A stretch of DNA of 64,000 bases from Toxonevra muliebris (GCA_963691655.1 OY829327.1:68522079-68586078), one strand, 5' to 3'; positions 45,591 to 57,561 are shown, counted from the stretch's first letter. Program-made: numbers and translations. The notes: generated by a model from the sequence alone, not told the origin.

Positions 45591-46751
45591 TGTTCCAGAA
45601 TCCGACTGAAAGTGAATTTGAAATCGAGTGAAATTGTTTTTAGTGTTCTAGAAACCGAGTGAATTCACATTCACTATTTTTTTTTTATCTCGTTGTAATG
45701 TTTGCAACTCGCTGTAATTTTCAATCAGCTGATTGTTGGCGCAAGGAAAAAAACAAAACAAGTTGTGAAAATTTAAAAATATTAATGCTTTAATTGTATA
45801 TGCGCTAAATATTGAAGCCAAAAACCAATATGCTAGCGCAAAAATTAAAAGGTAAACATTAACAGCGGCCGTGGAAGCAGTAGCGACCATATCAGCTATC
45901 GAGGTGGACGGCATTTCCTCATCGGAGCTTGTGCTGTCTACATTTTCAAAAGTGGAAGGGGGACCAAACTGTGCAGTGTCTGTTACTCCTTCCATTACCG
46001 TGTAAATTCCACACATTTGGGCAATTGACTCTTCTGTGGAAGACAAAACGAACTTATTGAAGAAGCCGTCGCCGGTCGCTCTACAGCTGTTGTGTGCCAT
46101 TTTGTTCCTAATATTTGTTTTTCAATCCATCCAAACCTATTGATTAGAAAAATGCATACAAAAATATATGTATGAAATTATCTTTTTCCAATCACATACA
46201 GGTCCGTTTTCAATTGTCGCCACAGTGTTTCTACTGGCGTTAAGCGCCGTTTTGAAACCACTTTCTCACCGAAATAGAATTAAAGCTGTACTCTTACTAC
46301 CACAGCTGGGTCCTTACCCACCCCGTGGAGTTTAGGTAATCTAGCAGATTCTATGGACTGACTGCCGAGCATAGGACAGATTGTCGAGAAAATACTTTTT
46401 CAAGAAGATGTCTTGATGCTTCTTCATAAACTTGAGGAATAAGGCATCCTGGAACGAATCCTTATGCTTTTGCTTTGAAATTCTTATTTTCATTCTTATT
46501 TTTTATACTTGATTAATTTTTTATTAAATTTACTTACATTTTTGCACTGACTGCTCTATTTCACTTGTTGCTGCTAAAGTGAATTCAAATCACTTTTTTA
46601 TGGTGAATTCGGTTTCAAGAACATGCGAATTCGTTCGAAATTCCAACGAGTGAAATGATAGTGATTTAATTTCACAATGTGAATTCTAGAACACCAAATA
46701 GTGAAATGTGTGATTTCAATTCACTTTCACTCGAAAGTGAATTCTGGAACA
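45591..46751. mobile_element. 1.16-kb inverted-repeat element
   Basis: TGTTCCAGAATCCGACTGAA at the left pairs with the right end, whose reverse complement is TGTTCCAGAATTCACTTTCG. A second shared word, GTGTTCTAGAA, lies about 50 bp inside each end. Several GTGAATTCA-type words cluster near both ends as subterminal repeats. No clear target duplication was found. It carries the minus-strand frame 45648-46100. Confidence 0.75.
45648..46100 (-). CDS. hypothetical ORF in an inverted-repeat element
   Basis: A 150-codon ATG-initiated frame whose first 80 residues look protein-like: FNKFVLSSTEESIAQMCGIY, then an acidic serine/threonine-rich linker (STSSDEEMPSTSI). The remainder becomes hydrophobic and low complexity, so the real reading frame may leave by splicing after about residue 80. 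A GTAAACATT that could be a donor lies just there (revcomp near 45855). I do not recognise a domain. Its place inside an element with terminal inverted repeats suggests that it is a first exon of a transposase or an accessory protein that lost its catalytic part. Confidence 0.35.
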   Translation of the reverse strand: MAHNSCRATGDGFFNKFVLSSTEESIAQMCGIYTVMEGVTDTAQFGPPSTFENVDSTSSDEEMPSTSIADMVATASTAAVNVYLLIFALAYWFLASIFSAYTIKALIFLNFHNLFCFFPCANNQLIENYSELQTLQRDKKKIVNVNSLGF

Positions 46752-46944
46752 TGCCTGAATATCAATAAAAACGTCAGCCCTTTCGACCACTTACTGAACA
46801 GGATATCTGGGCTTGATTCACCACACAAACGATTTTTTTCTATTTTTTTAATGATTCGATTGTTTTATTTAATTGTTTTGAATATTGATTGATGTAAAAA
46901 TTTTGTTTCTTCCTGTTGTTTGCTGTTGGTAACAATTCTGGTTA

Positions 46945-47222
46945 CGTATATTGGCTGTTTGTTATCAAGCCATTTTAGTTGGCCATAATGGTTACTGGTA
47001 GCCAAAACAGATTTTTGCTCATCATAAAAGTTATTAATAACCAAAATGAGTTTTAGTTAGTCATAATTGTAATTGGTAACCCAAACAGATTTTGTTTACT
47101 CATAATGGTTATTGGTAACCCAAATGAGCTTGCTTTAGCTGGTTATAATGGCTATTTTTAATCAAAACATACTGTGGTTGTTCATAATGGTTAAAAACTA
47201 TTTTAAGCCATTACAATTACAT
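46945..47222 (+). repeat. 39-bp minisatellite, about seven copies
   Basis: Unit starts CATAATGGTTATTGGTAACC at 46984, 47023, 47062, 47101, 47143 and 47183, with a more diverged copy from 46945. Spacings are 39, 39, 39, 42 and 40 bp. Each contains a TAACCAAA- or CCCAAA-like core. Isolated, inverted relatives occur near 44912-44960 and 45497-45535. Confidence 0.8.
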
Positions 47223-47908
47223 TTTCCCCCAAAAAGCTGATTACTTAGGGTCCCTGAGTTTTTAAGGATCCATCTATTCTCAGGCAGTTTGAATTTGTAG
47301 GTTTGCCAGGGCCAGTTTGGGGGTGACTCCGAGTAGAAAAATTTTTATTTTATTTTTTTGAGAAAGTTTTAATGCAGCTTTGTTTATTAAACATTTATTA
47401 TCAATACAGCAAGAACAACTAGTCCGTTTTATTATTTCATTCAAAAGTTATTAATTAAAAACAAAAAAAGTCGCTAATTAGACTCAAATAAAGTCTTCGT
47501 ACACTCAAAAAACAAATTAATGGAAAATCCTTAAAAACTATAGAAAATTTGTTACTATTTTTTAATTTGGAAAAATTTTGTTCAAACGTATTCCAATTTT
47601 TAAAAGGGATAACACACTTTTAATTTCACGTTATAAAAGTTTTAATAGTAAATTCAATTATTGTACATTTGCACTTCGTGTGCTTTGAGGCGTTTCAGAT
47701 TCGCGTAGATGTATATAACAAAAGTGGATAGTAAGTAGTAACAGTAGTGAGTGGGCGGCTTTTATAGCCGTTGCCACAATAAAATGGAAAAAAAGCTTAT
47801 AGTTAACAGAGCTGAATACATGTTTTTTAGTACAAGTACTAGATTAGAAAAATTTAGTGCAATAGAACAATTCAACATGCTATATTAAATAAAAAGAAAT
47901 CATTAGCA
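47223..47908. other. no gene recognised
   Basis: AT-rich sequence with no identifiable frames. ATTCCAATTTTTAAAAGGGAT at about 47590 recurs as ATTCCAATTTTAAAAAGGAAT near 49467, both just after TTCAAACGT, which suggests related repeat ends flanking the 47.6-49.5 kb block. Confidence 0.4.
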
Positions 47909-48385
47909 TTAGTTGGAACTCTCTCCAACATGGCGGCCGGCTTGCACTGGTGCAAGATCCGTGGAATTTTCAAGCTGCTGCAGCGTCTGCATGGCTGATT
48001 GAAGCATACGTCGTGCACGGTTACGTCTGCGGCTAGAGGTTTGCAATTCTATGTTGTTGCGACCGGTGTTTCGGTGTGACACTGATGGTGCGGTGTGTTG
48101 TTCGCAGCGCGAGCAGCACGGTTGTTTATAGCTCTTTGGTGGGGTAGTTTTTCGTTTTTTATGATGATGAGAGCCACCCATCTGGTGAGGTTTATGCCTC
48201 GTTCCACTTCTACCCTTGTGCAACATTGTATGATGTGCTCGGTGGCAAATTTTGCAGCTGTTAGGCGAGTCGCAACATTCCGTGATATGTGTTCGGGCCA
48301 GGCAGTTAACGCAGTACTGATGTTGTCGTTCGGAGTCCGCCCGCTGGTCTGCACTCAGTGCTTTAAATATATTGCAGAATCGCAA
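47909..48385 (-). pseudogene. BEL/Pao-type gag zinc-finger region
   Basis: The minus strand reads RFCNIFKALSADQR, then YCVNCLARTHITECCDSPNS, CKICHRAHHTMLHK. This is the cysteine/histidine pattern at the end of BEL/Pao gag (C--F--M----R---V-----C-NCL---H----C-S---C--C--HHTLLH). It continues with a histidine- and arginine-rich tail and a helical C-terminus. The frame is open for 158 codons, but upstream of 48385 (minus) the same kind of sequence, glutamine-rich, is interrupted by stops. The protease, RT and integrase are not adjacent. Confidence 0.75.
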
Positions 48386-48822
48386 CGGATGGTACCGCAG
48401 TGCAGTGATTTTTTGGCGATTTCATGCCCCTGGATTTCCTTATTGATTGTTGTTATTGGGTTTTTGGTATGGGAGCTACTGCTATTGTTGTGATTTTACT
48501 GGTGGTGACGCTGATGCTTGTGGTGCTGCTTTTGCTGATGGTATAGCTGATTCATGGCGTTGACGCTGTTGCTGGTATGACTGTTGTTGGATTTAAATTT
48601 TGTTAGCATTTCAATTTTTTTTTTTTGCGATTTGCTGGACAAGTTACTTCTTTTGATAACTTTGTGCCTTTAAAATTTAAATGTTTCCGAAAATTTCACC
48701 TTTTTTCACTGGCTTTGTACACTTTTTTAATCTTTTTTTTTTGTGTCTTTGCCGCAGTCTAACACCAGGGTTTTAATTAAAAATTTCAGTTCTTTTTTTG
48801 TTCTTTATGCAGATCTGTGCAG

Positions 48823-49191
48823 TCTATACGTTTATTAGTGTAACTACAATTTTATTCCAGAAGATCCAGAAGTGCTACAATATCATATTATATATAAATT
48901 TAAAGAGCTTTACGAGTAGGTTAGCCAAAAATCGGTTTAGCCAATTCCAAAATATTAGCTTCGGAAGTTTTTTAAAATTCGCTCATTAAACAAAGCATTG
49001 CATTCATCGTTGAAAAAATCATTGCTTAAGCGGGAGTAAATAATAAATGAGAGAGAGAAGACATGAGTAACGGCATTTCTCAGAATTATCTAACGAATTA
49101 TCTGCATACACAAATAACAAAACAAACACCAACGAGTAGTTTGGTTCTCTTTTGATATTTGTTTTTTCATAAAGAGATTTCTTGAGCAAAA
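48823..49191 (+). repeat. 375-bp dispersed repeat, copy 2
   Basis: Reverse-complement partner of 29190-29565, with the same GATCCAGAAGTGCTACAATA, TAAGCGGGAGTAAATAATAAA-like and AACACCAACGAGTAGTTTGG words. The two copies differ by substitutions and small indels throughout. Its borders coincide with neither the BEL gag nor the Tc1 fragment. Confidence 0.75.
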
Positions 49192-49604
49192 AAATAGAAT
49201 AAAGAAAAATTTCTTTTCTTACATCAAATACGATTGTTTGTCGACGCGCAAAAATGGAGTCTATGTTCTAGTCGTTTTGTTCTTCGACTAGCGATGTGCT
49301 CTTAACGATAAATATAGTGTTGGAAAACGTTTTTTTTGTTTTTGTTATATTTGATTAGTACGAACGGCTGACTGGTTGAACGGCGCAATGTAAATTTTAA
49401 GGGTTGTTTTAGTTATTTTTTTCTCAAATTATCGGAATCCGGCTCGAAGGACCATGTTCAAACGTATTCCAATTTTAAAAAGGAATACGTTTATCGTCTG
49501 ATCTGCTAGCTCTATGAACTTTTTGACATTCTTCTAGCATCATTGTTCATTAAAAGCGTATTAATTAAATTTAATTTTTATTAATTAATATAAAAAATTT
49601 TGTT

Positions 49605-50290
49605 TCAATATTTGGTTGGGTAACCCTTATTTTTAATAACGGCTTTGAGGCGGTCTTGCTTCGATTCCACAAGCTTTTGCTCATTGCTACGTTCGATTAT
49701 CGACCATTCCTACTGAGGAACTGATTTTAGCCCATTGTCTCTTAAATTATTTCTAAGTTTCCAGCGCCGCTGGCAGCGATACAGCCTCATACCATTACTC
49801 CGCTGCCGCCGGGTTTTACAGATTTTATAGTATTTTTGGGTTGTAAGCTTCTTCCAATTTTCACCACTCTAAGTCTGCCATCGGACCCAAAAATATTGTA
49901 TTTAGACTCATCAGAAAATTTAACATTAGAGATGTATTTTGATATTGGAGAGCGTTTTTTGCGATTTACTGCATTTATCAACGGCTCTCCTCGAGGTGTA
50001 CGAGACTTAAACCCGCCATCAACCACGACGTTTCGAACAGTTTCAGGACGGACTCCTTTTTTTGGATTGGAGGAGTTCTACACTAATATGGTGTGAACTA
50101 ATGAACGGATAAGTGGCAATCATACACTTAATTCGCAGCCAATCTCCACGTGTGAAAATTGTAGGCTGTCCTGATTTGGGCTTATTCTCTACCCGGCTTT
50201 CATATTCAAAGCATCCGAATACAGACTGGATAGTAAAACAGCTGCGATTTTTTGAAATTTATAATAAATATTTAGTAAACAAGGCTGCGT
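49605..50290 (-). pseudogene. Tc1-type transposase, decayed
   Basis: The minus strand shows, from 50290 leftwards, an N-terminal trace (RVENKPKSGQPTIFT-like, in broken frames), then GGFKSRTPRGEPLIN and the catalytic block VKFSDESKYNIFGSDGRLRV, with the first aspartate of the Tc1 DDE triad. IKSVKPGGSGVMV then matches KHGGGSVMVWG. After a deletion that removes the second aspartate region and the WP-QSPDLNPIE block, the C-terminus resumes: RLKAVIKNKGYPTKY and a TGA at 49605. It is an internally deleted and frameshifted copy. No terminal repeats were identified. Confidence 0.8.
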
Positions 50291-53055
50291 TAAAACGTTT
50301 TTAAAATCCTTGCAACGCATTAGTGTTTTTATGAACGAAACTGGAACTAGCTGCTGTACGAAGACTTTAGTGGTACACTGTATATACAGTTTTTCCCGAA
50401 TTATTTAAATTTTATCTAAAAACTCTATAGGATTAAGAAATAAATTTACAATAACTTGGTTTTTCATTTAAAGCTTTAGAATGAAATCCAGTTCCCGAAG
50501 CAAGTCAAAGGCTCGTGTTCGGTTCCATGAAGTGAAAAGAAGGAAACTAAGGATCAATAGCATGTGTTTTTATTTATCTGAAATGTGTCCATGTGTCCTC
50601 TCCTTTCTTGTGGAACAGAAGACATTTACCAACCGATTGCAGCTGGTACGATCATTCGCGCTAAATTTAATTTCCTTTCTATTTAGGAAACCTAGACCTT
50701 CGTTTTCTGCTCTCATAAGCCAAAGTATGACCGATCCATTTCCACTTTCTTATTTTATTTCTATCACAATTAACAGTAGAATTATCCGTTGTCTCCAGGA
50801 CAACAAATTTTTAACGTATTTCAAAAATATTGTAAAGATTTAACTAAATCGAAATTCTATCTTTTTTACGCTCAGTGCAAGAGATTTTCAATCTTGTTTA
50901 AACACATTTTACAGGGCCATAATTCAATAAGCTTGTCAGAACGTAACACGGCAGCCGCAAAACATAAAATTCAAAGTTGTAAGGCGACATCAAAGTGGAC
51001 ATAATTAGCATCCAAGTTATAATATCTTTCCAGTTTTTCTCTTGTGATGTTTTAGCGACAACATTAAATTGAACTGTGGCAATCGTCGCACAAAAAAGAA
51101 GCAAAATCAATAATAAACTAAAGAAGTAAAGAAATGCAAGAAAGAAACAAGAGCACCTGATGCAAAAAAGTATAAAAACAACGACACGCATAATTAATGC
51201 ATTAATTAGTTACGTAAAAAAAAGTATTTACATACATATGTACGTACAACACAAATGTATTGTGGAAGAAAGATGATATTTTTATAAGACTAAATTAATG
51301 AGAGCTTCATTCTTCCATATCCCAAATATGTAAGTTGAAGTGTCAATTTGAAGGAGTTTAATTCTAACTTTTTAGGCCACACATCTGCTGCTGTCACTTA
51401 GCCGCCGCGCGCCGTAAGATAAATCGCCGCCGCAAACAATTTTCTCAAAGCTTAAGTTTTTACGCACAACTTAAATGTCACAAAATATTGTAAGAAAGGG
51501 GACCCCTTAAGGCCATAGCCGGATCATGGACATGTTTCATTGTTACAAATATTTTACAACAAGAGCACCACCAGCAGCAGTAGCAACACGCAATGCGAAT
51601 GTTTATTGTGCACCAACAATGCTTCCGAATTCCACCAACACTCACTCATTTATACTTATACACTCATACACACACACACACACACAATACAATGCAATGT
51701 TAGGCATGCGCATAAAAGGAATTTTTCTTTTTCAGCTATTGACTGTTGTCTATTTTTGAGCTGGTGATATTGAGGGGAGAGGGCTGGGGGCATAACACAT
51801 TCATACAAAGCACTACACACTCTATTAGTTAGTAAGTAAGGCAAAAACAAAAACTAACTGTTTTCAGGTGGCGGCGGTGCGTTTTTTCTTATGTTGTGCC
51901 GCTTTTGGTGGTACGGCCAGCAGTGAACATGTGTCGAACAAAGCTGTGCACAAACTGTTTCGCATGTTTTACTGCTTTTTTGTTTTTGTTTCACAATCTT
52001 GGCCTTTTTTTTCTTTTTTGCTAAAACATACTAGCGTGCCAAGTGCATTAACTCTTAGAGTGGTTCAATTTGTGGTGTGCATGGGTAAAACACGCCAAAT
52101 AATAGTTTAATAAATCATATGGGAAACATGCTCGCAAATGCTTTGCTTTAGCTTGATGAACGTTTTGTTATATTAGATACATGTCCATGGGTGCATGCAA
52201 TAATATTCTAATCGACTTTGAAAAAGTTTGGTTTTTGTTTTAAACGATTAGGTAGATAATTTAAATATGATTAACTTATAGCCAATAACAAGAGCATACA
52301 TTTATATTTTGAGAGCTTCTCCTATAAAAATGTTTAATTTAAAAACAAATCGAACCCTTTAATATCTACATAACATATACAAATTTTTAAACGGGAAGTG
52401 GAAGGTAGATTAAGTAAGATTAACAGCAGAAAACGGCGAAAATACAACGAATATTTGTAGTAAAATATTTATACTTAAGAGAGCTCACCTGTTGCAATGT
52501 AGCAATATTAAAAATTATTCACTACTTAGTATTTAATTACCCTATCAAAGAAACATTGAACTGAACTTTGAGTTAAAAGGTGATTTCACTTGTTTTATTT
52601 CCTGATAGTTATTCTGAATTGAGTATCTTCCTACTAGAAAAAAATGAGGGAAGCTCTAAAATTTATAAATGATTCATGTTTTACCTAAAATGTATTAAAG
52701 AGGCTCGTATTAAATTATGTAATTAATTGCTTTTTACACACACAGATTTTTGATACGCCGATTACGAATCCGGGGTCAGAATTTTTAAATTAGTGCGTTT
52801 GTACATACAACTAAGTCCTACACTTATGAGCAGAAAAATTTTAAGGAAAAATAAGATTTCTATTGAAAAGAAACAAAACCAACGGTAAAACAATTAAATA
52901 ACAATATTTAAGATTATAAGGGAAATAAACAGTTCTAATATGTGTAATTTTTTTAAATTATCGTATGACCATGGCATAATTTGCGGTCATATAATTAAGT
53001 CATATGCTAAAAAAAAATATTATTGAAAAGCATATGTTTAATGATTTTTAATTTT
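50291..53055. other. no gene recognised; CA microsatellite
   Basis: A (CA)n run of about ten units lies at 51667-51686. The 120-codon frame at 50481-50843 and the 80-codon frame at 51868-52110 show no domain that I recognise. GC-richer patches at 51370-51440 and 51865-51950 could be conserved host sequence. No splice or coding signal is convincing. Confidence 0.45.
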
Positions 53056-53290
53056 TTACTGAGATTTTACCTTTCGACTCTTAGTTCTTTGTAGAACACC
53101 ATTTTTCCTGCCAATTTCTGCACATCTTTTCTGCAATGTTTCGACTAGAGCATTGATTTTATTCCATTCGTCCTGAATGATAGCCCATTAGAAAACCTTC
53201 TGTGAAGATTTTTAGGTTGCCACATCCCCTTTTAAATCACTCCATAGATTTTCTATAGGGTCTAAATAGGGACTTTGGACTGGCCACTCG
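53056..53290 (-). pseudogene. Tc1-type transposase C-terminal fragment
   Basis: The minus strand reads WPVQSPYLDPIENLWSDLKG, matching the Tc1 signature WP-QSPDLNPIENLW--LK that carries the final catalytic residue region. After a stop it continues with IQDEWNKINALVETLQKRCA and a basic tail to a TAA at 53056. The upstream DD region is missing. It is distinct in sequence from the fragment at 49605-50290. Confidence 0.8.
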
Positions 53291-53602
53291 AGAATTACTA
53301 TTTAGTTCTCACTTAGTAAAGTTTTTCAATGTTTTTCACGTTTTTAATTTTCATGATAGTTTTTTTAGTAGACTATGAAAATTAAATCTAGAGGTTAATT
53401 TTCAAAGTCATGACTTAAGTTCATGTCAATTTCGTTATTTGAAGTTATATATAAACAGGCTTAATGAACAAATGTAGTCATCACAACAACAATGTATATA
53501 GAGACGGGCAAATCAGACGGCCGTTTCGGAATCCGCCACAATTCCTCATCAGCGATCTTAGTGATAGTTCTTAATCTTTCAATATCCTATATAAGCTACT
53601 AA

Positions 53603-53781
53603 TATTTGAAATCATAACCCAGAATTACGGATTTGATTCCAAATATCTTCACTGAATAGAGATATTGAAAGAAACTACCACTACCGTTCTATACACTTAT
53701 GTTGTTGTTTTTTCCCATTGTAGCTAGTCTGCATAACAGTTCGTTATTTGAAAGTGTAATTCTGGGTTATGATTTCAAATA
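53603..53781. repeat. perfect 26-bp inverted repeat with a 127-nt loop
   Basis: 53603-53628 begins TATTTGAAATCATAACCCAG and is the exact reverse complement of 53756-53781. Flanks are not symmetrical beyond the arms. No coding content. It could be a small MITE with well-preserved ends. Confidence 0.9.
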
Positions 53782-55293
53782 TTGTATTTTTTTAAATAAC
53801 TAATGAAAATTTGCGATCTCCCCCACCTATTTTGTAATCAGAAGACCAAAACACACCCGTTTTTGAAAGAAACAAAATTTTAGATATTTTATTAAAAAAA
53901 AAAGTGACTAAAGCACAATTTTACCTTCACTTTTTATAATCAATAGGCATTCTTTAAGCTAGCGATGTGCACTTCGACACTTTAAATTTTTGTATTTTAA
54001 ATAAACTAAATTGAATTACCTACAATTCTACGTACTTTAATTTTAAAAAAATTACAGCTATCTTCAAAACCCTAACGGGTGAATTTGAAAATTAGTAAAA
54101 AAAGGTGCCAAATGGTCACTTTAGGCGCTACGGATGGCTTTCGGTTTAGTTGAATAAAAATAGTGGGTACGCCATTGGCATTTTTTACATAGGTATGGAT
54201 GTCCGAAAATCTTTTATATGCAAGTTGAATGCTTTTTCCATACAAAATCCCAAACGTATTGTAAAACATCCTTAAAAATCACGGTTTTCGGAGTAGCGCA
54301 TCCAGTTTTCACAAATTTAATTTTTTTTTTCATTTTAATTGGTTTTTAGCACCCTATTTTCATATTCTGCTGTCACAATGAAGATCTGAAATACTTTAGC
54401 AAAATAAGCCATCTAATGTATATGTATATGAATTTATTGATTTCGTCCCTGTAGAGAGTGTGAACGTGAATGCATAAGAAAACTTCGTACTTAGCTATAC
54501 TTTCCTCAAGCTTTTTGGATTGATTTCATAAACCTAGTAATTGCGTTACCAGGAAAAGAAAGAATTTTTCAATTACCTTTGTATTGTGGAACTTTTTAAT
54601 TACATTATTGAATGCATATGTAATTTTCCTGCTTGGTTGTTACTTTGAGAGACCGAAAAAAGAGAAGCAGCAAACGCACTGCTGCGTGCTGATCAGGAAT
54701 GCCAACTCTATATTTTAGATCAAATTAATAATTAACACAAAAAGTAAATAATATTTTTGTTTACGATTACAATTTTTATACATGTATGTAATGTATGTAA
54801 ATACTTTAAACAAAAATTAAAGAATAATAAAAATAAAAAATTAATAAAAAGTTTTACACAAAAAATATATACTTTTCATATGTACAAATTGACAAAAAAT
54901 TAAAATTTTCAATAGCCCACTAAAACGATCTCACTCCCCAATTCCCTACAACTAACTAAAATTGAAGTGGATTCCCAACAATTCGAGGAATTCCTTATAA
55001 GTTGGCATTTCTTCGGCGTTCTGGCAGTAGCCAGGGCGCTCTCAGTTATATTCACTCACTCTCCACATTAGTGTAGCCAAGTTAACAATTTATAGTTATT
55101 CAAGCTATTTTTTTTATTTAATTGTTTTTTTTTTTCTATCTCACAAGATATGTTTTATAAATTGAAAGCTGATTTACTTTTGGTAATGGTAATATAAATA
55201 TGTAAATCTGACATATATTGGTCGCTAAATTTAAAAGAAGAATGCGGGTTATTTTAATATAACCTGGTAACTCTGCTTCACAACTGGTTAGGC
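53782..55293. other. no gene recognised
   Basis: AT-rich sequence; ATGTA words near 54780-54800 form a small microsatellite. A GC-richer stretch at 54940-55060 contains no frame that I can assign. Confidence 0.5.
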
Positions 55294-55475
55294 CAGTGGC
55301 AGTTGCAAGGGGCTAAATGGGGCTATTTCCCAATCCCCCCGCCCTTCCCCCGAAAAATTTTCAAATACATAAAATAGTAATATCTGATATAAAAATTCTA
55401 AATATATGGAAAATTTTTACTATTTATGATATATGATATGATGATATATTTATGATTTTTTTGTATCCGCCACTG
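55294..55475. mobile_element. possible hAT-like MITE, CAGTGGC ends
   Basis: CAGTGGCAGTTGCAAG at the left and, reverse-complemented from the right, CAGTGGCGGATACAAAAAAA. CAGTGGCGGAT is a typical hAT end. The flanking octamers GGTTAGGC and GTGTACTC do not match, so the borders or the pairing may be wrong. Confidence 0.4.
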
Positions 55476-55820
55476 GTGTACTCTCTTCCTTATGTTAGTT
55501 TTTTGCACATATACATGCACATTTATGTGTGCTTTTGGCAAAACAACAACAATAATGTGTATGTGTACACACAATAAAACCACCACCGCTCGTCTTTAAA
55601 TTTACACCCCGCTTCTACACCTTCATACACACAACGTCGGCAGAGGGCAACTGAAGTGCACATCCTTACTCTAAGCAATTATTAATAATATCAGTACTAG
55701 TAAAAACAATAAAATAAATGTTTTTTTATTTAATTTCAATTTTTGGCAACTTTTTCTGTGCGCACTTCTCACAAAACTAAAACAAAGTTTCTAGTTGTTT
55801 TACAGTTAAAATATGATATG

Positions 55821-56108
55821 CAGTGTGGCCAACTCAGCGCTTTTCCCGCTGATTTTAGTGCTTTTTGAAAATTAAAACGCGGAAAAAAGTGATTTAGCGC
55901 TCACGTCTTTTTTTTAATTTAAAATGTCTTCGAAAAATCGAAGAAATTTTCATTGACTAGAAGTATCAGATGTGTCTGTCTGTGCCTGTATTAGTGAAAA
56001 AGTTTAAATTTATTGACTCATCACTTTTAAAAGGAAAAAACTTTAACGCTTTTTTTTAAGAAAATCTTCATTTTAGCGGATTTTGAAAAAAAAAAATTGG
56101 CCACACTG
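55821..56108. mobile_element. hAT MITE with perfect 8-bp target duplication
   Basis: The 12-bp ends CAGTGTGGCCAA and TTGGCCACACTG are perfect inverted repeats. ATGATATG flanks both sides (55813-55820 and 56109-56116). Length is 288 bp. Inside, AGCGCTTTT-like and AGTG-TTTAGCGCTC words recur near the two ends (AGCGC at 55839, 55895 and AACGC at 56046). No coding capacity. Confidence 0.95.
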
Positions 56109-56752
56109 ATGATATGGAATAGACAAACGAGAACAAAACGCAGGATGGGTTGCCATGTGAGCAAAAATTGATTATATTTTGTGTAATTAAAATTATGTTC
56201 TCATTGTAAATACTGTATCAGAAACACCGCAGTATTTTATTACATTTTATATTCTTGTTCGTTTTCAATTTTATATACATATGTATCAATTTTGTTTTCC
56301 TTAAAATAGCATTTTTATAATGGCAACACTGTATGTCAACATGAACAAGCAAGAAAAAAAGAAGTAAAAAGAAATTACGAAAAACGCAAGCAACCAACCG
56401 AAATTGTAAAACCAAACTGACTGTCATCTGCATATAGCTTAATATAGTTTCTCAACTAGTTGTTTTTCAACAAACTAGTTGTTTTTCAACAAATAAATTT
56501 TTCTTCCAAAAGAGTAGCGTACACACTATAACCTACTTTTATAATCATATTTATACTTTTTTTTAAACAAATAATACGAAAAGATAAATTTAAAAAAATT
56601 TGTATAAAGTGTTCGTCGAATCGAAGAAGATTAATTTTCTAGGGTTAGTAGAAGTATGTATTGCATAATGAGTTTGTGTCTACGTTCGACGAAGAATGGC
56701 AGAAGATGCGCAATGAAGCCAAGCGCCAAATTAAAAAGCACAAAAAAACTTA
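56109..56752. other. no gene recognised
   Basis: AT-rich sequence with an imperfect direct repeat CAACTAGTTGTTTTTCAACAA at 56454-56490 (ACTAGTTGTTTTTCAACAA twice). No frames of interest. Confidence 0.5.
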
Positions 56753-56796
56753 TTAACCCAACGGGAAAAAAACACTCCAAAAGGCCTTTCGGAGTG
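56753..56796 (+). repeat. piggyBac-like terminus with subterminal palindrome
   Basis: TTAACCCAACGGGAAAAAAA is followed at 56773 by a 24-bp palindrome centred on AAAGGCCTTT with CACTCC/GGAGTG arms and one mismatched pair. The palindrome starts exactly 20 nt after the first T of TTAA, as in the ends at 2019 and 58362. No partner terminus was found. Confidence 0.5.
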
Positions 56797-57561
56797 CTGA
56801 CAAGTCAGCTGTAGGCGCTTCCTCTCCGTATGACACACATTACGTTTTTAACTTTGCATGTCATTGGAAAAAAGCACTCCGTTTACCCTCCTTTTGGAGT
56901 ACTTTGAAAGGCCTCGCATTTTTCCACTGCCCTGCTCTACAACATTCTTCTTCTTCTTTTCTAAGTGCTTCAAAAGACCTCGAAATTACGAAATCTTTGC
57001 GTCAGCAGTTCATTCGTTTTTACCTCCACTCTGCTTTATAAAATGAGGGCAAAATTTGATTTTCATGTTTTAATACTTTATATTTTAAATAACTTTTAAA
57101 TAACCAAATATATATTACTTATAATTATAACTAAGTATTTAAGATTAAAGTTTAATTTATTTCGGCGGAATTTCTTGCGGCATCATCTATAAGATCCTCA
57201 TCGCTGCTTCAAATTGGTTGAAGTCGAAATTTTCCCTTTTAACACTATCTGCAAATACAAAAGATATACACACATTATATGGTATTTTTTCATTTGTTAT
57301 ATTTTTTCAATTTAATTTATATATACGTTCATACCTTTTAATTATTTTCAACAATTGCCGATAAACGGTCATCGCTTTAAAACAACACGCGACTGACTCC
57401 TACGTTTATTTTTGAATTTCTTTTGTATTTTTTTTTTTTAGTGTGACCAAAATATAATAAAAAGTTTATCGGCTTGAAAACGATGAGTTTACTGAATATT
57501 TCGGTTTGAAAACGAAAAAAAAAAAAGTATAGTCTGGCCACCCTATGAAATTACGACGATC
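56797..57561. other. no gene recognised
   Basis: A second GCACTCCG...TTTTGGAGTAC stretch at 56874-56903 and AAAGGCCTCG at 56908 echo the palindrome just upstream, suggesting internal repeats of the same element. The rest is AT-rich with no frames assigned. Confidence 0.45.

Noticed and set aside
50481..50843. 120-codon ORF as a gene
   Set aside because: No recognised domain on either strand and it drifts into low-complexity sequence at the end.
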